A stretch of 17,286 nucleotides of DNA. Origin: Kiritimatiellia bacterium. Lineage in GTDB: Bacteria > Verrucomicrobiota > Kiritimatiellia > RFP12 > UBA1067. The notes below the pieces were generated by a model. The model was not told the DNA's origin. It worked only from the letters and a program-made list of their open reading frames with translations, and searched no databases. Numbering within the stretch: the stretch's first letter is position 1; the number at the start of each line of letters is the position of its first letter. The position numbers and the translations under genes were made by a program. Location of the stretch: positions 1 to 17,286 of the forward strand of contig JAGDAE010000175.1 in assembly GCA_017959645.1 (NCBI GenBank), read 5' to 3'. Shown one piece after another: positions 7,065 through 13,261 of the stretch.

Positions 7065-7099
7065 CCGAAGTACCAAAAGTAGTAAAGCCTGTTTGACAT
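7037..7099 (-). CDS. Aromatic leader peptide of the aro operon attenuator (20 residues)
   Basis: ATG at 7099-7097, TGA at 7039-7037; the peptide is MSNRLYYFWYFGFAYPTRGV. Residues 6-15 hold eight aromatics: Tyr 6, 7, 10 and 15; Phe 8, 11 and 13; Trp 9. That density can hardly be chance, and it lies directly upstream of the gene for the first enzyme of aromatic biosynthesis. By analogy with trp, phe and his leader peptides, ribosome stalling at these codons when charged tRNA-Tyr, -Phe or -Trp is scarce would select the antiterminator. The ATG begins only 10 nt after the -10 box and has no Shine-Dalgarno site, so the promoter-proximal transcript would be nearly leaderless. A start inside a longer read-through transcript from the upstream operon is also possible. 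The peptide itself probably has no function after synthesis. Too short for routine ORF callers. Confidence 0.88.
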   Translation of the reverse strand: MSNRLYYFWYFGFAYPTRGV

Positions 7100-7109
7100 G
7101 ACGCGGCGT

Positions 7110-7139
7110 ATTGTATCAAATTTAGTTTCCAGCTGTCAA
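7110..7139 (-). promoter_or_regulatory. Sigma-70-type promoter of the aro operon
   Basis: Minus strand: a perfect -35 TTGACA (7139-7134), an 18-bp spacer, then -10 TACAAT (7115-7110); an overlapping GATACA with a 16-bp spacer is an alternative -10. Expected transcription start is about 7102-7105, only a few nt before the leader ATG at 7099. It is the best promoter match in the window and lies in the 77-bp gap after the amidase gene. Confidence 0.85.
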
Positions 7140-7176
7140 TGCCGCAGATGCATCAAATATCGGCGCGGGCGGCCGG

Positions 7177-8250
7177 CTATTTTTTCGTCCAGACCGACAT
7201 TCCGTTTTCGAGTTTTCTGGGATCGATCTTGTCTCCCGGGAATATCTTGTCGCGGATCGTATACCAGGTGTCGGGCGAATTCCACTGCTTTCCGGCGATT
7301 CTCGAAGCGGTCGACTCCCGCGAGATTTTTCCGCGCTCCACATACCCCATGCGTTTCAAGTCTGCGATGCTCTTCGGCGCCTGTGGTTTTGGGGGCTGGG
7401 GCTTCGGAGGCTGCGGCTTGGGCGACTGGAGTTTCGGCTGTTGCCGGGCGGCCGGTTCCGCCGGTTTAGGCTGCGCGGCCGGGCTCTGCCCGTCCTGCGC
7501 CGGTTTCGTCTGCACAGCCGATTTTATCCGTTCGAGAATGGGATTGGGCTTCTCTTCCGTTTTCGTGTTCGTGCCGGGACTGTTTCTCGGCCCGGCCACC
7601 TTGCCGGCCATGGTGTCGACGCTTCCGTAGAGGACTTTGTTGAGATAGTCATCGCCGACCACGAGCCGTCGCGCCTTGACGTCCTGGTCGGTTTTGGGCC
7701 TGGCGGAGAGTCCGAGAACCTTCCTTACCGACGGCATCGCGAAAAGCATCCCGCAGCGTTTTCGTCCGCGGTGCGCGCGCTTGTGCCACTTGTTGGGCGC
7801 GCCGTATGCGACGTGCGAATGGCAGACGACGCGCTCGTCGGGGATGCGGTACATCGACTGAAGTTCTTTGACGAGCTGCCGTATCGCGCCCAGCTGCACG
7901 GAAGACATTGGCTTGTCGTGGTATCCGACGCATTCGATACCGATCGAGAATTTGTCGACGTCCTCCTTGCCGTTCCACATCGAGCGCCCGGCGTGGAACG
8001 CCTCCCGGTCGCGGTCGACGATGCGGTAGACGCTGCCCTCCTCGGTGACGCAGAAATGGGCCTCGCCGCGGTCGGAAAGCTTGTTCAGCGAGCTTTTCGC
8101 CGGCGCCTCGGTCGTATGCAGCACGATCAGTTCGGTCGAACGCCTGATTGCGCGCTCGGGGTTTCTCGGGGACCGGTACCGGTTCGACGCATCGATCGCC
8201 GCCGCGTCCGACGCGGCCAGCAACAGGGCCAAAACCAGCGCGGTCCTCAT
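7177..8250 (-). CDS. Exported N-acetylmuramoyl-L-alanine amidase (Amidase_2 type) with Pro-rich linker and LysM-like tail
   Basis: Cleaves the bond between N-acetylmuramic acid and L-Ala in peptidoglycan, probably in the periplasm. The protein has 357 residues. Residues 1-18 are a signal peptide (hydrophobic stretch, then DAAA, cleavage near 18/19). Residues about 38-180 are the zinc amidase domain: ELIVLHTTEAP (His45), FSIGIECVGYHD, VVCHSHVAYG (His144) and K-R-C-G-M-L-F (Cys166), where a Cys as third zinc ligand resembles T7 lysozyme rather than the Asp of many AmpD-like enzymes. Residues 255-293 are rich in Pro, Lys and Gln with PPKPQ repeats. The C-terminal 50 residues (IAG..W.SPDTWY.I, then GDKIDPRKLENGM) look like a degenerate LysM fold. 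ATG 8250 lies 8 bp after the gpmI stop and gives a proper signal peptide; the longer frame upstream is antisense-free shadow of gpmI. No clear Shine-Dalgarno is seen, suggesting coupling to gpmI. No terminator follows. Confidence 0.88.
   Translation of the reverse strand: MRTALVLALLLAASDAAAIDASNRYRSPRNPERAIRRSTELIVLHTTEAPAKSSLNKLSDRGEAHFCVTEEGSVYRIVDRDREAFHAGRSMWNGKEDVDKFSIGIECVGYHDKPMSSVQLGAIRQLVKELQSMYRIPDERVVCHSHVAYGAPNKWHKRAHRGRKRCGMLFAMPSVRKVLGLSARPKTDQDVKARRLVVGDDYLNKVLYGSVDTMAGKVAGPRNSPGTNTKTEEKPNPILERIKSAVQTKPAQDGQSPAAQPKPAEPAARQQPKLQSPKPQPPKPQPPKPQAPKSIADLKRMGYVERGKISRESTASRIAGKQWNSPDTWYTIRDKIFPGDKIDPRKLENGMSVWTKK
7372..7425 (-). repeat. Pro-Lys-Gln repeat in the amidase linker
   Basis: Residues 276-293 of the amidase are SPKPQPPKPQPPKPQAPK, three and a half copies of a five-residue unit encoded by near-identical 15-bp repeats. 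This is a low-complexity spacer between the catalytic domain and the C-terminal wall-binding part. Such repeats can vary in copy number between strains. Confidence 0.8.
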
Positions 8251-8258
8251 CGGACGCG

Positions 8259-9845
8259 TCAGATGCCGAGCGCGGTCTTGGACCAAGGCTCTCTGCCGGC
8301 GAGCAGCGACGGGGTTGTCATTTCCGGCGGCACCGGCAGGCCGAGCATCTGCAGCGCCGTCGGCGCGACCACCGAGAGTTTCGCGAGCGGCGTCAGGCGC
8401 ACGCCGGCCGCATCGTTGGCGACGTAGAAGCACTCCACGAGATTGAGCGTGTGCGAGGTCTTGGCGAGGCCGGATTTGTAGTCGACCATCTGTTCGGCGT
8501 TGCCGTGGTCGGCGAAAACGAGAACGTGCGCGTCGAGCTCCATGAGCCTGGGCAGAATCTTCCCTATGCATTCGTCGGTGACTTCCACCGCCTTGGTCGC
8601 CGCCTTCCGGTCGCCGGTGTGCCCGACCATGTCGCAGTTGGCGTAGTTGACGACGATGAAGCCGTAGGGATTGTTCTCGAGACGCTTCAGAAGTTCGTCG
8701 GTGACGTTGTAGGCGTCCATCTCCGGATGGGAAGCGAACGTCGCCGGATCGAACCGGCTCTTGACCTCGACCTGATCCTCGCCCTCGGAGGGCGTCGTCG
8801 ACTTGCCGTTGAAAAAGCTGGTGACATGGCGGAACTTCTGTGTCTCGGCAATGCGGAGCTGGCGGATTCCCGCCTTCGACACGACTTCGCCGAGCAGATT
8901 GTCCATTCCGCCGCCCGCGCCCATCGCGCCGAGAAGATAGTCTTCGAATTCGTCCCAGTAGCGGGTGAAACCGAGAAACGCGACTTTGGGGCGCGCGCAG
9001 CGCTCGCCGGGATAGTCGTCGCAGACGAACGCCTGGGTAAGCTGTATCGCGCGGTCCTGGCGGTAGTTGGTGTGCATTGCGACGTCGCCGTCTTTCATGC
9101 CGGCGTAGTCGCCGATCACGTAGCACGGTATGTATTCGTCGGTCATCGGCGTGCCGTCGGGCGTAAGGCCGTTTTCGTACTCGGCCTTCACGCACTCCTC
9201 GACGCTCGCCGCGCGCTTGCCCTTCGCGCCGACGATGCAGTCGTACGCCTGGCTCGTGAGCTTCCAGTTCTTGACGCGGTCCATGCCGTAGTAGCGGCCC
9301 ATCGCAGTGCCGATGGACGCGTTGCCGACCGCGGCCAGCTCCTGTTTGAGGCGCGCGACGTATTCAAGCGTCGAGCGCGGCGGGGTGTCGCGTCCGTCGA
9401 GAAACGGATGCACGACGATTCTCCCTTCGGGGAATTCCTTGCGCGCGCGCCGGACGAGCTTGAAAAGATGCTCCTGGTGGGCGTGCACGCCCTCGTCCTG
9501 GAGAAGCCCGAAGAAATGGAAGACGGAATTGTTCTTCTTCCATTCGGCGACGAGATTCTTCCACTTCGCGTTGCCGAAAAGCTCGCCGGAGGAAAGTCCA
9601 TCGTCGATGCGCTTCAGCTCCTGCACGACGATGCGTCCAGCGCCCATGTTGAGATGGCCGACTTCGCTCGAACCCTGATAGCCGTCGGGTAGCCCGACCG
9701 CCTCGCCGCAGCAGTCGAGAAGGCAGTGCGGGTATCGCGCGCGGATACGGTCGATCACCGGCGTCTTCGCGCAATATACGGAATTGCCGTCGTTTCTTTC
9801 GTTTACTCCCCAGCCGTCGCGGATCACCAGTACAACAGGTCTCAT
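8259..9845 (-). CDS. gpmI: 2,3-bisphosphoglycerate-independent phosphoglycerate mutase
   Basis: Interconverts 3- and 2-phosphoglycerate in glycolysis and gluconeogenesis, using two Mn ions and a phosphoserine intermediate. The protein has 528 residues, within the usual 510-550. Seen: VIRDGWG with metal ligand Asp10; GSSEVGHLNMGAGR with catalytic Ser60 (most homologues have GNSEVGH); QDEGVHAH; FLDGRDTPP (148-156); GRYYGMDR; NYRQDRAIQLT; QLRIAETQKFRHVTSFFNG; ANCDMVGHTG; and DHGNAEQM with Asp446 and His447. ATG 9845 is chosen because AAGGAG sits 6 nt upstream and MRPVVLVIRDGWG is the family N-terminus; the frame stays open upstream only as a shadow inside pyrB. It lies 23 bp after pyrB and 8 bp before the amidase gene, in the alaS operon. 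No functional link to its neighbours is obvious beyond general growth metabolism. Confidence 0.96.
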   Translation of the reverse strand: MRPVVLVIRDGWGVNERNDGNSVYCAKTPVIDRIRARYPHCLLDCCGEAVGLPDGYQGSSEVGHLNMGAGRIVVQELKRIDDGLSSGELFGNAKWKNLVAEWKKNNSVFHFFGLLQDEGVHAHQEHLFKLVRRARKEFPEGRIVVHPFLDGRDTPPRSTLEYVARLKQELAAVGNASIGTAMGRYYGMDRVKNWKLTSQAYDCIVGAKGKRAASVEECVKAEYENGLTPDGTPMTDEYIPCYVIGDYAGMKDGDVAMHTNYRQDRAIQLTQAFVCDDYPGERCARPKVAFLGFTRYWDEFEDYLLGAMGAGGGMDNLLGEVVSKAGIRQLRIAETQKFRHVTSFFNGKSTTPSEGEDQVEVKSRFDPATFASHPEMDAYNVTDELLKRLENNPYGFIVVNYANCDMVGHTGDRKAATKAVEVTDECIGKILPRLMELDAHVLVFADHGNAEQMVDYKSGLAKTSHTLNLVECFYVANDAAGVRLTPLAKLSVVAPTALQMLGLPVPPEMTTPSLLAGREPWSKTALGI

Positions 9846-9868
9846 TTTTGTCTCCTTGTCTTTTAAAA

Positions 9869-10945
9869 TCAATAGCCGCAATCCATGATCGCGCGCTCGT
9901 ATCCGAAAGTCCCGGCTATCAGCGCCGAGCGTATCCACATTCCGTTGCGCATCTGCCGCCAGTACATCGCGCGCGGGTCGCGGTCGCAGCAGGTAGCGAT
10001 TTCGTCTCTGCGCGGAAGCGGATGCATTATTATCCCGTCCTTGCCGAGCAGCTTGAGCTCCTCCGCGCCGAACTTGAAGCGCGAAGTGTCGATTTTCGCC
10101 GACTCTCCCGCCGATGCGTCCCATTCGTCCTGGATGCGCGTCATGTAGACCGCATCGGCCTCACGCACCGCCGAACGCAGATCGTCCCGGATCTCGTAGC
10201 GGATGCCTTTCGCCTTCAGAATCGCAATCACGTCGTCGGGAACCCGGAGCTCTTCCGGCGCGACGAAGATCTGCCTGACGTCGTCGAAGTCGGTCAGAAG
10301 ATACGAAAGCGAACGCACCGTGCGCCCGCGCAGAAGATCGCCGCAGAACACGACGGTCCGCCCGTCGAGCCCGCCTTTCTCCTCGAAAGACCTGACGAGC
10401 GTGTAAATGTCGAGAAGCGCCTGGGTCGGATGCTGGTCTTTGCCTGAGCCGGCATTCAGGATCGGAATCGGGCGGTCGGAGTTCGAAAGCTCCCACGCCA
10501 TCTTCTCGGCGAGCCCCTGCTCGGGCGAGCGCATGATTATGAGATCGAAATAGGACGAAAACGTCCTTATCGAATCCTCCCTGCTCTCGCCCTTGAATTC
10601 CGAAGACGTCGCCGCGTCGCGCACCGAACCGGTCGTTATGCCAAGAAGCTGGCATGCGGCCAGATGCGAAAGGAAGGTTCTCGACGACGGTTGCGAGAAG
10701 TACAGCATCGCCCGCTTGTGCGCGAGCACGTTCTTGAGGTACAGCGCGCCTTCCTTGGACTTGTTGATGAAGCGTATCCGGTTCGCGAGAGCGCACAGCC
10801 GCTCGAGCAGGGCGCGGTCGAACTGCTGCGCGAACAGGGTGTGGTAGGGCATTCCGTCGCCCTCCAGACGCATCAGATACGGCTTCTTGCTTTCGAGCGG
10901 AAGCGCGCTGTATTCGTCCCAGCCGATTTCGGTAAGTTTCGCCAT
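9869..10945 (-). CDS. pyrB: Aspartate carbamoyltransferase catalytic chain, long form
   Basis: First committed step of pyrimidine synthesis: carbamoyl phosphate plus aspartate to N-carbamoyl-aspartate. The protein has 358 residues, about 45 more than the E. coli catalytic chain; extra residues are at the N-terminus (the first 30 or so). Seen: the carbamoyl-phosphate loop SQPSSRTFLSH (84-94), where SSRT replaces the usual STRT; SSEFKGESREDSIRT, the equivalent of the 80s loop with its Ser and Lys; GSGKDQHPTQALLDIYT (167-182); GDLLRGRTVRS; MTRIQDEW (268-275), the Arg and Gln contacting aspartate; HPLPRRDEI (308-316); and DPRAMYWRQMRNGMWIR. HPTQALLDIYT and TRIQDEW argue for aspartate rather than ornithine transcarbamylase. 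No pyrI regulatory-chain gene is next to it. ATG 10945 has GGGAGG 9 nt upstream and begins 20 bp after the preceding gene. Regulation specific to pyrimidines is not visible. Confidence 0.94.
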   Translation of the reverse strand: MAKLTEIGWDEYSALPLESKKPYLMRLEGDGMPYHTLFAQQFDRALLERLCALANRIRFINKSKEGALYLKNVLAHKRAMLYFSQPSSRTFLSHLAACQLLGITTGSVRDAATSSEFKGESREDSIRTFSSYFDLIIMRSPEQGLAEKMAWELSNSDRPIPILNAGSGKDQHPTQALLDIYTLVRSFEEKGGLDGRTVVFCGDLLRGRTVRSLSYLLTDFDDVRQIFVAPEELRVPDDVIAILKAKGIRYEIRDDLRSAVREADAVYMTRIQDEWDASAGESAKIDTSRFKFGAEELKLLGKDGIIMHPLPRRDEIATCCDRDPRAMYWRQMRNGMWIRSALIAGTFGYERAIMDCGY

Positions 10946-10965
10946 CGTCTACCGCCTCCCTGTCT

Positions 10966-13239
10966 TTAAAGAAGATTGCGCTGGATCTTGCCCGACACCG
11001 TCTTCGGCAGTTCGTCCTTGAACACGACGATGCGCGGATACTTGTACGGCGCGGTGTGGTGCTTGACGTATTCCTGCACTTCCTTCTTCAGCTCTTCGCT
11101 CGGCTCCTTGCCGGGGACAAGCTTGATCGTCGCCTTGACGACCTGCCCGCGCACCGGATCTGGCGCCGCCGAAACCCCGCATTCGACCACGTACGGCAGC
11201 TCCATGATCACGTTCTCGATCTCGAACGGGCCTATGCGGTAGCCGGATGACTTGATCACGTCGTCGGCGCGCCCGACGTAGTGGTAGTAGCCGTCTTCGT
11301 CCTTCCACGCCAGATCGCAGGTGTGGTAGACGCCGCCGCGCCACGCCTCGGCCGTCTTTTCCTCGTCCTTGTAGTAGCCGATGAAAATACCCGGATGCGG
11401 ATTGTCGCGCGGCGTCCTGACCACGATCTCTCCGTGCTCGCCGGGCGGGACCGGATTGCCGTCCTCGTCCACGAGATCGATTCCGTAGTCGGGTACCGGC
11501 TTGCCCATCGAGCCCGGCTTGAGCGCGTCGCCGAGAAGCACTGCGAGCGCGCAGGTCGTCTCGGTCTGGCCGAAGCCCTCGTATATCTTCAGTCCCGTCG
11601 CCTTCTGGAACTGGGTGAAGACTTCCGGATTCAGCGCCTCGCCGGCCGTGGTGGCGTGGTGCACCGAACTGAAGTCGTACTTCGCTATGTCCTGCTTGAT
11701 CAGCATGCGGTACATCGTCGGCGGCGCGCAGAACGTGGTTATCCTGTACTTCGCGAACATCGGCAGTATCTTCTCGGCGTCGAAACGCGCAAAATCGTAG
11801 ACGAAAAGCGCCCCCTCGCACATCCACTGCCCGTAGAGCTTGCCCCACGACGCTTTCGCCCAGCCGGTCTCGGAGATGGTGAAATGCAGCCCGTCGCGCT
11901 CGACCTGGTGCCAGTACTTGGCGGTCACGTAGTGGCCGAGCGCGTACTTGTAGCTATGGAGAGCCATCTTCGGGTAGCCGGTGGTTCCCGAGGTGAAGAA
12001 CATTAGCATCGGGTCGTTGCCGCCCGGGGAGTCGGCGCGCCGGCCGAACACGCGCGAAAACCCGGTGTATTCGCGGTCGAGCGGCCGCCATCCTTCGCGC
12101 TCGCCGTTCACGATGAACTTTTCGAGCTTCATGCCGGTCTCGGTCTCGGCCTTCTCCGCCTCGCCGGCGACGTCGCCGTCGGCCGTGCAGACCAGCGCCT
12201 TGACGTCCGCCGCCTTGAAGCGGTACGAGAAATCGTGCACCAGGAGCTGACTCACCGCCGGTATGACGACCGCACCGATCTTGTGCAGCGCGATTATCGT
12301 CGGCCAGTACTGGAAGTGGCGCTTCATGACGAGCATGACCTTGTCGCCGCGCGAAATCCCCAGCGAAAGGAAGTAGTTCGCAATCTGGTTCGACGTCTCG
12401 CTGATCTCCCTGAAGGTGAACCGGCGCTCGGTGAAATGGTCGCTCACGTGGAGCATCGCCAGTTTGTCCGGATATTTCGCCGCGATTGCGTCCACGATGT
12501 CGAAAGCGAAGTTGAACTTTTCGATGTCCCTGAAGCGGATGTGCTGCAGGCACCCGCGTTCGTCCTCGAGTATGTCGAAATACCGGTCGGCGACAAGCGG
12601 CGTGCGGTCGGTTTTCGGGCGTATCGTCTCGAGTCCGAGGTGGGAGTCGCCGTCCTCGCCGGCCATCACCATCGCGAGGAAAGTCACCCCCGCCGGCGTC
12701 GCCGCGATCATGCCGTGCGGAGTGGACGACTTGTAGTAGATCGAATCGCCCTCGTTGAGCGTTTCGACGTGGTCGCCGACGCGCACCTTCATCGAACCCT
12801 TGAGCACGATGTCGAATTCGTGGCCGGCGTGGGTCGTCGTGGAAATCGGCTGCTCCAGAAGCCGCTCGTCGTACTTGTATGTCACCCAGTACGGCGTGCC
12901 CAGGCGGTCCTTGAACATCGCCGCCTGGTTGCGTATCGTCATGTGCGTTTCGCTCGCGGTGACCGGTCCCTGCCCCGCCCGGGTAACCTCGTATCCGGAA
13001 AGATGCGCCGAATGCCCCTCGAGCAGCGAGTTTATGTCGACGCCGAAGACGATCGCGCACTGGTGCAGAAAATTGAACGTCGGGTCGGCCTGCGCCGCCT
13101 CGACCTTGCGGTATTCCTCGACCGGAACGCCGGTGAACTCCGCCATCTGTCCGACGCTGTACCCGACGATCTCGCGCATCTCCCTGATGCGCGCCGCCAT
13201 CTCGCGCAGCTTGCCTTCCGCGTCTGCCTGTCTTGCCAT
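10966..13239 (-). CDS. XRE-type HTH + cupin + acyl-CoA synthetase fusion
   Basis: A 757-residue fusion of a small regulator-like module with an adenylate-forming ligase. Residues 11-75 form a Cro/XRE-type HTH (IREMREIVGYSVGQMAEFTG, then VEEYRKVEAAQADPTFNFLH and a helix ending INSLLEG). Residues about 130-195 are a cupin (TTTHAGHEFDIVLKGSMKV, then LNEGDSIYYKSSTPHG). Residues about 235-757 are an AMP-binding ligase of the medium-chain acyl-CoA synthetase type: FFTSGTTGYPK (414-424), IYEGFGQTET (552-561), VYHTCDLAWKDEDGYY, GRADDVIKSSGYRIGPFEIE and PKTVSGK with the catalytic Lys751. It should activate a carboxylic acid to its acyl-CoA; the acid is unknown. HTH-cupin pairs are normally stand-alone repressors, so the protein could bind DNA in response to a small ligand, or the module may be only structural. 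ATG 13239 has AAGGGA 8 nt upstream and lies 22 bp after alaS. Confidence 0.93.
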   Translation of the reverse strand: MARQADAEGKLREMAARIREMREIVGYSVGQMAEFTGVPVEEYRKVEAAQADPTFNFLHQCAIVFGVDINSLLEGHSAHLSGYEVTRAGQGPVTASETHMTIRNQAAMFKDRLGTPYWVTYKYDERLLEQPISTTTHAGHEFDIVLKGSMKVRVGDHVETLNEGDSIYYKSSTPHGMIAATPAGVTFLAMVMAGEDGDSHLGLETIRPKTDRTPLVADRYFDILEDERGCLQHIRFRDIEKFNFAFDIVDAIAAKYPDKLAMLHVSDHFTERRFTFREISETSNQIANYFLSLGISRGDKVMLVMKRHFQYWPTIIALHKIGAVVIPAVSQLLVHDFSYRFKAADVKALVCTADGDVAGEAEKAETETGMKLEKFIVNGEREGWRPLDREYTGFSRVFGRRADSPGGNDPMLMFFTSGTTGYPKMALHSYKYALGHYVTAKYWHQVERDGLHFTISETGWAKASWGKLYGQWMCEGALFVYDFARFDAEKILPMFAKYRITTFCAPPTMYRMLIKQDIAKYDFSSVHHATTAGEALNPEVFTQFQKATGLKIYEGFGQTETTCALAVLLGDALKPGSMGKPVPDYGIDLVDEDGNPVPPGEHGEIVVRTPRDNPHPGIFIGYYKDEEKTAEAWRGGVYHTCDLAWKDEDGYYHYVGRADDVIKSSGYRIGPFEIENVIMELPYVVECGVSAAPDPVRGQVVKATIKLVPGKEPSEELKKEVQEYVKHHTAPYKYPRIVVFKDELPKTVSGKIQRNLL

Positions 13240-13261
13240 CTCTTCCGTCCCTTCCGCGGCT

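Noticed and set aside
6962..7099. A T-box riboswitch as the explanation of the aro leader
   Set aside because: No T-box consensus or specifier-loop architecture is seen, whereas an aromatic leader ORF and alternative hairpins are present.
8251..9195. A long N-terminal extension of the amidase frame
   Set aside because: It is the shadow of gpmI in another frame; the signal peptide at 8250 marks the real start.
8148..9692. A 514-codon plus-strand frame opposite gpmI
   Set aside because: Antisense of a well-conserved gpmI; no start signal and no domain match.
9846..10124. A 93-codon N-terminal extension of gpmI
   Set aside because: It overlaps pyrB in another frame, has no conserved residues, and MRPVVLVIRDGWG with a good ribosome binding site at 9845 is the true start.
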